Part shown: piece by piece, positions 37,879 through 46,063 of the stretch
Layout of the letters: each line of letters opens with the position of its first letter
Position numbering within the stretch: position 1 is the stretch's first letter
NCBI GenBank assembly: GCA_016716705.1
Contig: JADJVF010000002.1
Span: 209,151 to 273,150, forward strand
DNA: 64,000 nucleotides
Reading direction: 5' to 3'
Source of the DNA: Holophagales bacterium
GTDB taxonomy: Bacteria; Acidobacteriota; Thermoanaerobaculia; UBA5066
Notes under the pieces: model-generated
Told to the model about the DNA's origin: nothing
Database searches by the model: none
The model's input: the letters and a program-made list of their open reading frames with translations, nothing else
Translations under genes and position numbers: made by a program

Positions 37879-39336
37879 ATGGCCCGACTCGTCATTCTCG
37901 GGGCCGGAATCGCGGGGCAGACGGCAGCCCTGCACGCCCGGCGCAGGCTCGGCCGCGACCACGAGGTCGTCGTCGTCTCTCCCAACAGCAAGTGGAACTG
38001 GATTCCCTCGAACATCTGGGTCGGCGTGGGCGTGATGACTCCCGAGCAGGTCACCTTCCCGCTTCGGCCCGTGTACGAGAAGACCGGGATCGCCTTCGTG
38101 CAGGGCAAGGCCGTCAGCGTTCACCCGGAGGGCGACGGCGACTCGGGCAAGCCGTACGTCAAGGTCGAGCTGACCGAGACCGGGAAGTCTGGCCAGGAGG
38201 AGCGGGTCCACTACGACTGGCTCGTCAATGCCACCGGTCCGAAGCTCAACTTCGACGCCACGCCCGGCCTCGGGCCGCAGAAGAACAGCCTCTCCGTCTG
38301 CACCTTCGACCACGCCGCGCACACCTCGAAGGCGTTCGACGAGACCGTCGCGCGGATGAAGGCCGGAGAGAAGCAGACGCTCCTCATCGGCACCGGCCAC
38401 GGCAACTGCACCTGCCAGGGGGCGGCGTTCGAGTACATCTTCAACGTCGAGTTCGAGCTCCGCCGGCGCGGCGTCCGCGACAAGGCGCGGGTCGTCTGGC
38501 TCTCGAACGAGCACGAGCTGGGCGACTTCGGGATGGGCGGCATGTTCATCCGGCGCGGCGGCTACGTCACCCACAGCCGCGTCTTCACCGAGTCGCTCTA
38601 CACCGAGCGCGGCATCGAGTGGATCACGCGTGCCGCCGTGAAGGAGGTCGCCCCGGGCGAGGCCTCGTACGAGACGCTCGACGGCGACGAGCGCTCGCTG
38701 AAGTTCGACTTCGCGATGCTCCTTCCGCCGTTCTCCGGCGTCGGCCTCAAGGCCTTCGACAGGGCGGGCGCCGACATCACCCCGTCCGTCTTCGCCCCGA
38801 ACGGCTTCATGCTCGTCGACGGCGACTACGCGAAGAAGCCCTACGAGGAGTGGTCCCCCGAAGACTGGCCCCGGACCTACCAGTCGCCGAAGTTCCCGAA
38901 CGTCTTCGCCGTCGGAATCGCATTCGCGCCGCCGCACGCCATCTCGAAGCCGATGACGAGCCCGAAGGGGACGCCCATCTTCCCCACGCCGCCCCGGACC
39001 GGCATGCCCACGGGAGTGATGGCCCGCGAGGTGGCCTTCAACATCGTCGACATGATCAAGGGGAACGCCACGGCGCCGAAGCGCCAGGCGTCGCTCGCCC
39101 ACATGGGGGCGGCGTGCATCGCGTCGGCGGGCGCCGGCCTCTTCCGCGGGACCGCCGTCTCGATGACGCTCTTCCCCATCGTCCCCGACTTCAGGAAGTA
39201 CCCGGACACCGGGCGCGACCTCGACTGGACCTTCGGCGAGATCGGCCTCGCGGGACACTGGATCAAGCACCTCCTCCACTTCGGATTCATCTACAAGGCC
39301 AAGGCGAACCCCCTCTGGACGATGGTGCCGGAATGA
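37879..39336 (+). CDS. Sulfide:quinone oxidoreductase-like flavoprotein
   Basis: The 485-residue protein has the FAD dinucleotide motif (MARLVILGAGIAGQTAALHA), a redox cysteine pair in GNCTCQGAAFEYIFN, and the C-terminal amphipathic membrane-binding end (DWTFGEIGLAGHWIKHLLHFGFIYKAKANPLW). Sulfide:quinone oxidoreductases pass electrons from sulfide to the quinone pool and sit on the membrane surface. The start at 37879 follows a GGAGGCG ribosome site; an upstream ATG in frame adds a non-conserved stretch. The gene is coupled to a 55-residue gene by ATGA overlap. Exact type is not certain; other quinone-linked flavoproteins are similar. Confidence 0.8.
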   Translation: MARLVILGAGIAGQTAALHARRRLGRDHEVVVVSPNSKWNWIPSNIWVGVGVMTPEQVTFPLRPVYEKTGIAFVQGKAVSVHPEGDGDSGKPYVKVELTETGKSGQEERVHYDWLVNATGPKLNFDATPGLGPQKNSLSVCTFDHAAHTSKAFDETVARMKAGEKQTLLIGTGHGNCTCQGAAFEYIFNVEFELRRRGVRDKARVVWLSNEHELGDFGMGGMFIRRGGYVTHSRVFTESLYTERGIEWITRAAVKEVAPGEASYETLDGDERSLKFDFAMLLPPFSGVGLKAFDRAGADITPSVFAPNGFMLVDGDYAKKPYEEWSPEDWPRTYQSPKFPNVFAVGIAFAPPHAISKPMTSPKGTPIFPTPPRTGMPTGVMAREVAFNIVDMIKGNATAPKRQASLAHMGAACIASAGAGLFRGTAVSMTLFPIVPDFRKYPDTGRDLDWTFGEIGLAGHWIKHLLHFGFIYKAKANPLWTMVPE

Positions 39337-39500
39337 GCGCGACGAAGCCCCCCGCGGGCACCCGGACTCCCTTCGAGCAGACCTACTACCCGCCCGTGCC
39401 GACCGAGTTCACGAAGAAGATGCGGACGAACCTGCTCTGGCAGATCTTCCGGTTCGCCGTCATCAACGTGAAGATCCTGAGGATGGTCCGAAAGCACTGA
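39333..39500 (+). CDS. Small 55-residue protein coupled to the SQR-like gene
   Basis: The ATG overlaps the stop of the oxidoreductase (ATGA). The product has an acidic/aromatic N-terminal half (FEQTYYPPVPTEF) and a basic C-terminal helix (TNLLWQIFRFAVINVKILRMVRKH) that could lie on the membrane. It is too small for confident homology calls. Tight coupling suggests a partner or membrane anchor for the oxidoreductase. A palindromic repeat begins six bases after its stop. Confidence 0.65.
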   Translation: MSATKPPAGTRTPFEQTYYPPVPTEFTKKMRTNLLWQIFRFAVINVKILRMVRKH

Positions 39501-39506
39501 CCCTTC

Positions 39507-39563
39507 GTGCCAGGCGTGCATTCGTGTATTGTTTTCAACAATACACGAATGCACGCCTGGCAC
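39507..39563. repeat. Palindromic element copy 3
   Basis: A perfect inverted repeat of 57 bp with 27-base arms around TTC. The variable middle is CATTC; the flanking GTGCCAGGCGTG and GTGTATTGTT are as in copy 1. It lies between two convergent genes, six bases after the stop of the 55-residue gene and 33 bases before the stop of the TrpB-like gene. Confidence 0.95.
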
Positions 39564-39596
39564 GGCGGTTCCGGCGGTTCCGCGGCGGTTCCGAAT

Positions 39597-40967
39597 CTAC
39601 CCTTGCTTCACGTCCGGCAGGTGCGACATCGCCTCTTCCACCGCGTGGTCGGGGTAGTCGAAGTCCTCCAGGAGGCCGTGGTGGTAGCTCTGGTAGGCGG
39701 TCATGTCGAAGTGGCCGTGCCCGGAGAGGTTGAAGGCGATCACCTTCTTCTCGCCCGTCTCGCGGCACTTCAGCGCCTCGTCGATGGCCGCGCGGATGGC
39801 GTGCGCCGACTCGGGCGCCGGGATGATCCCCTCCGCCCTCGAGAACTTCACCGCCGCCTCGAACGTCTCGAGCTGCCGCGCCGTCCGCGCCTCGATGTGC
39901 CCGCTCGCCACGAGGGCGCTCACCGTGGGCGCCATCCCGTGGTACCGCAGCCCGCCCGCGTGGATGCCCGGCGGCATGAACGTGTGCCCCAGCGTGTACA
40001 TCTTCACGATCGGCGCCATCGCCGCCGCGTCGCCGTAGTCGAACGTGTAGCGCCCCTTCGTCAGCGTGGGGCACGAGGCGGGCTCCACCGCGACGATGCG
40101 CGTCTTCTTCCCCTCGGTCAGGTTGCGGTGGACGAACGGGAACGCGAAGCCCGCGAAGTTCGACCCGCCCCCGGCGCAGCCGATGACGACGTCGGGGTAC
40201 TCGCCCGCCATCTCCATCTGCTCGAGCGCCTCGAGGCCGATGACCGTCTGGTGCATCATCACGTGCCCCAGCACCGACCCCAGGCTGTACTTCTTCTTCC
40301 CGCCGCTCGTGGCGGCCGTTTCCACCGCCTCGGAGATGGCGATGCCGAGCGATCCGGGTGAGTCCTCGTCCTCCTCGAGCATCTTCCGGCCGAAGTGCGT
40401 GTGCTCGGAGGGGCTCGCGAAGACGTGCGCCCCGTAGTTCTCCATGATGATCCGGCGGTACGGCTTCTGGTGATACGAGACGCGCACCATGAAGACCTCG
40501 AGGTCGAGGTCGAAGAAGTTGCACGCCATCGCGAGCGCCGTCCCCCACTGCCCTGCGCCCGTCTCCGTCGTCAGCGCCTTCGTCCCCGCCTCCTTGTTGT
40601 AGAAGGCCTGCGGCACGGCGGTGTTCGCCTTGTGCGAGCCGACGGGGCTGACGCTCTCGTTCTTGAAGTAGATGTGCGCGGGCGTGCCGAGCGCCTTCTC
40701 CAGGCGCAGCGCCCGGATCATCGGCGTTGGGCGCCAGAGACGGTAGATGTCGCGGACCGGCTCGGGGATCTCGATCCACCGCTCCGGGGACACCTCCTGC
40801 ATCACGATGTTCATCGGGAAGAGAACGGAGAGGAACTCGGGCGTCACCGGCTCCATCGTCCCCGGGTGGAGAACGGGAGTCCGCGGCGTCGGCATGTCCG
40901 CGTTCACGTTGTACCAGGCCTTCGGAATGCGGGTCTCGTCGAGCAGGAAGCGGCCGCGTTCGGTCAT
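39597..40967 (-). CDS. TrpB-like (TrpB2-type) pyridoxal-phosphate enzyme
   Basis: The 456-residue PLP enzyme resembles the second class of tryptophan synthase beta chains (TIGR01415-like). Motifs include WRPTPMIRALRLEKALG, the PLP lysine in PVGSHKANTA (Lys113), TETGAGQWGTALAMACNFF, PDVVIGCAGGGSNFAGFAFPF and EPASCPTLTKG. TrpB2 enzymes can make tryptophan from indole and serine without a TrpA partner; no trpA or other trp gene is seen nearby. The ATG at 40967 follows GGAGGAGCT. It is flanked on both sides by palindromic elements. Confidence 0.9.
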   Translation of the reverse strand: MTERGRFLLDETRIPKAWYNVNADMPTPRTPVLHPGTMEPVTPEFLSVLFPMNIVMQEVSPERWIEIPEPVRDIYRLWRPTPMIRALRLEKALGTPAHIYFKNESVSPVGSHKANTAVPQAFYNKEAGTKALTTETGAGQWGTALAMACNFFDLDLEVFMVRVSYHQKPYRRIIMENYGAHVFASPSEHTHFGRKMLEEDEDSPGSLGIAISEAVETAATSGGKKKYSLGSVLGHVMMHQTVIGLEALEQMEMAGEYPDVVIGCAGGGSNFAGFAFPFVHRNLTEGKKTRIVAVEPASCPTLTKGRYTFDYGDAAAMAPIVKMYTLGHTFMPPGIHAGGLRYHGMAPTVSALVASGHIEARTARQLETFEAAVKFSRAEGIIPAPESAHAIRAAIDEALKCRETGEKKVIAFNLSGHGHFDMTAYQSYHHGLLEDFDYPDHAVEEAMSHLPDVKQG

Positions 40968-41041
40968 GAGCTCCTCCAGATGTTCCCCGGGATGACCGCT
41001 GAGGATAGAGCAGGCGGCGGCTCCGCGGGCGCCCGCCCCGG

Positions 41042-41097
41042 GTGCCAGGCGTGAAACCGTGTATTGTTTCAACAATACACGGTTTCACGCCTGGCAC
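41042..41097. repeat. Palindromic element copy 4
   Basis: A perfect inverted repeat of 56 bp with 27-base arms and a 2-base centre (TC). The variable middle is AAACC, as in copy 2, and the inner end GTGTATTGTT is as in copies 1 and 3. It lies 22 bases after the stop of the methyltransferase gene and 74 bases upstream of the TrpB-like start. Confidence 0.95.
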
Positions 41098-41119
41098 GGA
41101 GCTCCGGGAACTCCGGGCG

Positions 41120-42625
41120 TCAGTCCGCGAGGCCGGGCTCGAGGAGGCCGCGGTCCACGAGACGGGCGACCAGGGCGACGAGGTCGTCCCGCGTGACCGC
41201 CGACGGCGTTTCGGCCGACCTCTCCGCCGCGGCGAAGAGGTCGTCCACCGAGACGGAGCCGTCCAGGCGCGAGACGAGCGGAACGGCCCACGCCTCGAGG
41301 CTCATGGAGCCTCCGAGGCGCGCCGCCGGCAAGGACACGTCCACGGGCGCCGCGGCGGCCTGCCCACTCCCGTCGCCGTCGCCCGTCCGCGCCACGCCGG
41401 GCGCGAGCCGCGGGCGCGCGCGGCCGATCCGATCGGTCAGCCCGGGCTCGCGCCGCAGGCGCCGCCACGCGAGGAAGGGCTCGAAGTCGATCGCCGTCGC
41501 CCCCGGGCTCATCTCGAGCCGGAGCGGTTCGAGCGGTGCCGGAGACGGGAAACGCTCGATCCGCAGAACGCCGTAGACGAACCGCTTCGTCCCCATCTTC
41601 ACGAGAAGCTCGCGAAAGGCCTGGGACTCCCCGTCGGTGACGGGCTCGTCCCGCTTCTTCATCCGGTCGATCACGTCGTCCACCGTCAGGGTCGTCTCGT
41701 GGCCGAAGACGACGTCGAACTCGTCCCGCGCCTCTCCCAGCCACCCGCGGACCCGCTGCTCGAACGAACCCTCGTCCGCGTCGCGGCCCATGCAGATGAT
41801 CGCGCAGCGGCCTCCCGGCTTCAGGTGTGCCGGAAGGCCCTCGACCACCCTGCGCGTCACCTCCTCGCCGGTGTCGCCTCCGTCGCGGTACACGAGCGTC
41901 GACCCCGCCGCCGGGACGAACGGGGGGTGCGCGGCGATGGCGTCGAAGCGCCGGCCCGCTGCCGGTTCGTAGAGGTCTCCCTGCAGGCTCTCCACGTCGA
42001 GCCCGTTGAGCCGGGCATTGAACTCCGCAAAGCGGGCCGACCGCAGCGTGAGATCGGAGGTCGCGACCGAGCGTGCCGTCCGCGAGAACCGGAATGCGCC
42101 GGACCCGGCTCCACCGCACAGGTCGAGCGCGTCGCCGCCGCCGGCGTCCGGCATCAGGTCGAGGAGTCGCAGCGCCCCGACGTGGATCGCGGGAAAGACG
42201 ACGTCTTCGAACGCTTCGCCTGCGTCGCCGTACGGCTCGTTGCGCCGGTCTGAAGCGATGACGAAACCGTCCACCGGGTAGAGCCAGACCGGGCAGTAGA
42301 ACTGGCTCGCGTCGTGAGGAGTGGTGCGAACGAGGCCGAGGGCCTGCAAGGCGTCGGCGACGACCTCGCCGCAGGCGTCGCGGATGCGCTCTCCGGGCAC
42401 CTCCCGGCAGAGGAGGAAGAGATCGAGGCAGAGGTTCAGGGCAGGGCCCAGCTCGTCCCGGGGCACCTCGTCCCAGCGAACCCCGCCGAGGTCGCTCATG
42501 TTCCCCATGCGCAGCGTGCGGCAGAGCGTCGCGTCGTCGTACGACGCCCGGCGCAGGAACTCCCGGACCGGAGCGAACAGCTCCGGCTTCTCGAGGGCCA
42601 GCGGGAAGGTCCGGTTCGTTGCCAT
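41120..42625 (-). CDS. SAM-dependent methyltransferase with C-terminal winged-helix/PqqD-like domain
   Basis: The 501-residue protein has an N-terminal helical region, a class I methyltransferase core (DALDLCGGAGSGAFRFS for SAM, VATSDLTLRSARFAEFNA, then FDAIAAHPPFVPAAG, an N/HPPF-type motif typical of amide or base methyltransferases), and a C-terminal region (SRLDGSVSVDDLFAAA ... LVARLVDRGLLEPG) resembling PqqD-like or winged-helix folds. The target is unknown. Start ATG at 42625. A palindromic element lies 22 bases after its stop. The Asn of NPPF is replaced by His (AHPPF), which weakens a direct HemK-type assignment. Confidence 0.7.
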   Translation of the reverse strand: MATNRTFPLALEKPELFAPVREFLRRASYDDATLCRTLRMGNMSDLGGVRWDEVPRDELGPALNLCLDLFLLCREVPGERIRDACGEVVADALQALGLVRTTPHDASQFYCPVWLYPVDGFVIASDRRNEPYGDAGEAFEDVVFPAIHVGALRLLDLMPDAGGGDALDLCGGAGSGAFRFSRTARSVATSDLTLRSARFAEFNARLNGLDVESLQGDLYEPAAGRRFDAIAAHPPFVPAAGSTLVYRDGGDTGEEVTRRVVEGLPAHLKPGGRCAIICMGRDADEGSFEQRVRGWLGEARDEFDVVFGHETTLTVDDVIDRMKKRDEPVTDGESQAFRELLVKMGTKRFVYGVLRIERFPSPAPLEPLRLEMSPGATAIDFEPFLAWRRLRREPGLTDRIGRARPRLAPGVARTGDGDGSGQAAAAPVDVSLPAARLGGSMSLEAWAVPLVSRLDGSVSVDDLFAAAERSAETPSAVTRDDLVALVARLVDRGLLEPGLAD

Positions 42626-42678
42626 GGTGTGTCCTCGCGGGGTCGGCCGAGTGTATTCGATGCGGCCGATGCCGCGCC

Positions 42679-44601
42679 CTACACCGGCACGTCCAGCCAG
42701 CCCCCCTTCTCGACATGCCGGGCGGCGATCTCCGCGGGCTCGGGAGGCGCGAAGTAGAAACCCTGGGCGAGGTCGCACTTCATCTCGCGCAGCGTCCGGG
42801 CGCTCTCGCGGTCCTCGATTCCCTCCGCCACGACGCCGAGGTCGAGACTGTGCGCCAGCTGCACGGTCGACTGGACGATCGCGCGGCTCCGCGACCCGGT
42901 GGCCATGTCGGCGACGAAGGAGCGGTCGATCTTCAGGACGTCCACCGGCAGGCGCTTGAGGTAAGCGAGAGAGGAATACCCGGTGCCGAAGTCGTCGATG
43001 GCGAGGCGCGAGCCCGTCGCCGTGATGCGCGCGAGGACCGTCATCGCCGTCTCCGGGTCGGCCATGATCGCCGTCTCGGTCAGCTCGAACTCCACGAGGC
43101 CCGGCTCGACGCCCACCTCCCGCACGATTCCCGCGAGGGCATCGGGGCAGCTCCGGTCGAGGAGGTTCCGCGTGGAGAGGTTGATCGCCATCGTGAGCCG
43201 CGGGAGCTGCCGGTTCCAGCGCGCCAGCTGCTCGAGGGCGTTCCTGACCACCCAGCTCGTCAGCGGCTGCATCACGTCCGTCGCTTCGGCGAACGGCACG
43301 AACCTCCCCGGGGCGAGGAGCCCCAGCCGCGGGTGCCGCCACCTCACGAGCGCCTCGAACCCCTCGATGAAGCCGTACTGCAGCGCCACCTTCGGCTGGA
43401 AGTGGAGGACGAGCTCCCCTTCGCGGATCGCCTTCCCCAGCTCCGACAGCATGGCGAGCCGCTCCGGCGTGTGCTCGTCCAGCTCGCGCGCGTAGGAGGC
43501 CACGCTCCCGGACGTCCTCTTGGCCCGGTGGAGCGCCACGTCCGCGCAGCGGAGCAGCTCGTGGCTGTCGCGCCCCTGATCAGGGAAGAGGGCGACGCCG
43601 GCGCTCGCCCCGATCTCGAGTCCCATGCCGCCCACCCGGAGCGGCTGCGAGAGAGCCGCGAGCATGCGCCGCGCCGCGACGTCGACCTCGGCCAGGCTCC
43701 TGGCCCCCGGAATCACGATCCCGAACTCGTCGCCCCCGAGCCGGAAGACGTCGTCTCGCCGGCCGTCGCTCCCGCTGACGAGTCGCGAGACGACCTGGAC
43801 GAGGAGGTCGTCTCCAACGGAGTGCCCGAGCGTGTCGTTGATCTCGCGGAACCGGTCGAGGTCGAGGAGGACGAGCCCGACCGGAGAGCTCCCTCCGCCC
43901 CCCTCGACGAGGCGCGTAAACCACCTGTGGAGCCCGGCCCGGTTCGGGAGCGCGGTGAGCAGGTCGTGGAACGCGAGGTGCTCGAGGTCCGCGACGAGCC
44001 GGGCGTTCGCCACCGCGAGCGAGACGGCGCGGGCGATTCCGTGAAACGTGTCCACCTCCAGCGGGCGGAGCACTCGGTGTTCCGGGAAGATGAGGTTCAC
44101 GGTACCGAGAGGCGAGTCCCCGTGGGTGAGCGGGATGCAGAGACCGGTCGAGAGCCCACGCTCCGCGAGCGCCGTCACCACCGGGTGAGCACCCCCCTCG
44201 TCGATGGACCCGTGCCGCACCATCACGATCCGCCGCTCCCGCACCGCGAGCCCGCTCGCGCTCCCCACCAGCGGCAGCACGGCTCCCAGCTGCATCTCCC
44301 GCTCGTTGAACCCGTGCCCCTTCACCATCCGCAGGGGTCCCTCTTCCCCTTCGAGGAGGTAGAAGGCCACGAGCGGCGCCTGGCTGTGGCGGGCCAGCAG
44401 GTCCACGGTCTCGGCCGCGATCGCCTCCACGTCGAGCCGCTTCTGGAGCCGCCAGGTGAGGTCGTTCACGAGCTGCAGCGCCTCGTTGCGCGCCTCGAGA
44501 TCGGCCTTCGCCGCGATCAGGTCGCCGAGGATCCCTCCGATCGGCGTCGCGTCGCGACTCTCCTGGTCCCTCTCTCCCTCGTCGGTGGTGGGACTGTCCA
44601 T
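42679..44601 (-). CDS. GAF-GGDEF-EAL cyclic-di-GMP signalling protein
   Basis: The 640-residue cytosolic protein has a GAF domain (residues about 55-200), a GGDEF domain with intact RLGGDEFGI (about 288-292) and an EAL domain with GFEALVRWRHP, INLSTRNLL, ELTETAIM, DDFGTGYSSLAYLKRLPVDVLKID and VVAEGIED. Both active sites look intact, so it could both make and break cyclic-di-GMP. No membrane segment is seen. The gene precedes a SpoIIE-type phosphatase co-oriented but separated by about 130 bases. The signal sensed by the GAF domain is unknown. Confidence 0.92.
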   Translation of the reverse strand: MDSPTTDEGERDQESRDATPIGGILGDLIAAKADLEARNEALQLVNDLTWRLQKRLDVEAIAAETVDLLARHSQAPLVAFYLLEGEEGPLRMVKGHGFNEREMQLGAVLPLVGSASGLAVRERRIVMVRHGSIDEGGAHPVVTALAERGLSTGLCIPLTHGDSPLGTVNLIFPEHRVLRPLEVDTFHGIARAVSLAVANARLVADLEHLAFHDLLTALPNRAGLHRWFTRLVEGGGGSSPVGLVLLDLDRFREINDTLGHSVGDDLLVQVVSRLVSGSDGRRDDVFRLGGDEFGIVIPGARSLAEVDVAARRMLAALSQPLRVGGMGLEIGASAGVALFPDQGRDSHELLRCADVALHRAKRTSGSVASYARELDEHTPERLAMLSELGKAIREGELVLHFQPKVALQYGFIEGFEALVRWRHPRLGLLAPGRFVPFAEATDVMQPLTSWVVRNALEQLARWNRQLPRLTMAINLSTRNLLDRSCPDALAGIVREVGVEPGLVEFELTETAIMADPETAMTVLARITATGSRLAIDDFGTGYSSLAYLKRLPVDVLKIDRSFVADMATGSRSRAIVQSTVQLAHSLDLGVVAEGIEDRESARTLREMKCDLAQGFYFAPPEPAEIAARHVEKGGWLDVPV

Positions 44602-44734
44602 CGAGCCCCCCCGCGAGCCGACGGATTCCGGCTTCCAGGTGCCGCGTCCGTCCGGCCAGCTCTCTCGCTCTCGGCCCGAATCATATCGCCGCGACCAGGC
44701 GCCTTCCGGCCTGCGCCGTCGCCGGCGACTCGCC

Positions 44735-46033
44735 TCAGGCGTCCCGGCGCAACACCACCAGCGTCTTGTCGTCGGCCGGCCGCGAGCCGGCCTCGAACGC
44801 GGTGACGCCGGCGAGGATCCCGGCCGTCACCTCGGAGGCCGCACGCCCCGCGAGCGACGTCGCGAGGGCCGAGAGGCGTTCCATCCCGAACTCCTCGTCG
44901 TCCGGCGAGGTCGCCTCGGTGAGGCCGTCCGTGTAGAAGACGATCGAGGCGCCCGGCGCCAGGACCACCTCGGCCTCCTTCCACGCCGCGTTCGGTAGAA
45001 GCCCGACCGGCACCCCCGTGCTCCCGAGGGGCGTGACCTGGCCGTCGCGCAGCATCAGCGGCGGGTTGTGCCCCGCGTTGACGTAGCGGAAGCGCCCCGT
45101 CGCCGGCGTGTAGCAACCGAAGAAGAAGGTGACGTACTTCCGTCCCCCCGCCAGCTCGTGGATCAGCTTGTCGAGGCGCGCCGTCAGCCGGACGGGGCTC
45201 TCGTCGAGCGGCGCGGCCACCCGCAGCGCCGCCTGCAGGCTCGACATGACGAGGGCCGCCGCGACGCCCTTTCCCGAGACGTCGGCGATGGCGAGGCCGA
45301 GGTCGCCCGACGGCAGCTCGAGAAAGTCGTACGAGTCGCCGCTCACCTCGAAGCAGGCCACGCTCGTCGCGGCGATCTCCGTCCCGGGAATCCCCCGCGG
45401 CGGCTCCGGCAGGAGGCGCTTCTGGATCTCCTTCCCGAGCGCGAGCTCCCGCTGCATCCGGTCCTTCTCGAGGAGGCTCAGGTGGAGCGTCGCGTTCTCC
45501 ATCCCGATGGCGACGTGCCCGGAGACGAGCTCGAGGAACTCGAGGTCCGACTCGCCGAACCCGCCCTCCCGCTTGTTCAGCAGCTGGAGGACCCCGACGA
45601 TGCGCCCGGCGCGGTTCCGGATCGGCACGCAGAGGATCGACCGCGTCCGGAAGCCCGACCGGCGGTCCACCGACGAGTCGAACCGCGGGTCCGCCCACGC
45701 GTCGTCCACGACGATCGTCTCGCCGGTCGCCGCGACGGTCCCGGCGATCCCCTTCCCCATCGGGAGGCGGATCTCGGAGACGTCCCCCTCCATCGGGATC
45801 CGGGCCCAGATCTCCTGCTTCGCCTCGTCGACGAAGAAGAGCGTCCCCCGCTCGACGCCGAGCCGCTCCTTCGCGAGCGTGACGATCGTGGAGAAGAGGA
45901 CCGTCGGCTCGATCGAGGAATTGATCAGCTTCGACGCCTCGACGAGCACGCGGAGCCTCTCGAGCTCCCGTCGATCGGCGTTCGGGGAGGAGGAGGAGGG
46001 GTTCGGGGTCTCCACGAAAGACGAGGCTAGCAC
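44735..46033 (-). CDS. GAF-domain SpoIIE/RsbU-type PP2C phosphatase
   Basis: A GAF domain (residues about 40-195: VLFSTIVTLAKERLGVERGTLFFVDE, SILCVPIRNRAGRIVGVLQLLNK) is followed by a linker helix and a PP2C-type SpoIIE domain (GDSYDFLELPSGDLGLAIADVSGKGVAAAL, FRYVNAGHNPPLML, VFYTDGLTEATS, DDKTLVVLRR). Such proteins dephosphorylate anti-sigma antagonists or similar switches. The start is uncertain: GTG at 46033 or 46015; either leaves only about 30-50 bases to the divergent histidine kinase start, so promoters overlap. No anti-sigma factor gene is nearby. Confidence 0.85.
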   Translation of the reverse strand: MLASSFVETPNPSSSSPNADRRELERLRVLVEASKLINSSIEPTVLFSTIVTLAKERLGVERGTLFFVDEAKQEIWARIPMEGDVSEIRLPMGKGIAGTVAATGETIVVDDAWADPRFDSSVDRRSGFRTRSILCVPIRNRAGRIVGVLQLLNKREGGFGESDLEFLELVSGHVAIGMENATLHLSLLEKDRMQRELALGKEIQKRLLPEPPRGIPGTEIAATSVACFEVSGDSYDFLELPSGDLGLAIADVSGKGVAAALVMSSLQAALRVAAPLDESPVRLTARLDKLIHELAGGRKYVTFFFGCYTPATGRFRYVNAGHNPPLMLRDGQVTPLGSTGVPVGLLPNAAWKEAEVVLAPGASIVFYTDGLTEATSPDDEEFGMERLSALATSLAGRAASEVTAGILAGVTAFEAGSRPADDKTLVVLRRDA

Positions 46034-46063
46034 CCCCTCGGAGCGGGCTATTCTTCTCTGCTG

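Noticed and set aside
32701..41110. CRISPR array or tRNA gene explanation for the four palindromes
   Set aside because: The copies are kilobases apart, are perfect inverted repeats without spacers, and do not fold as a cloverleaf.
42073..42261. Small plus-strand frames opposite the methyltransferase gene
   Set aside because: They have no ribosome site or family features and lie antisense to a conserved gene.
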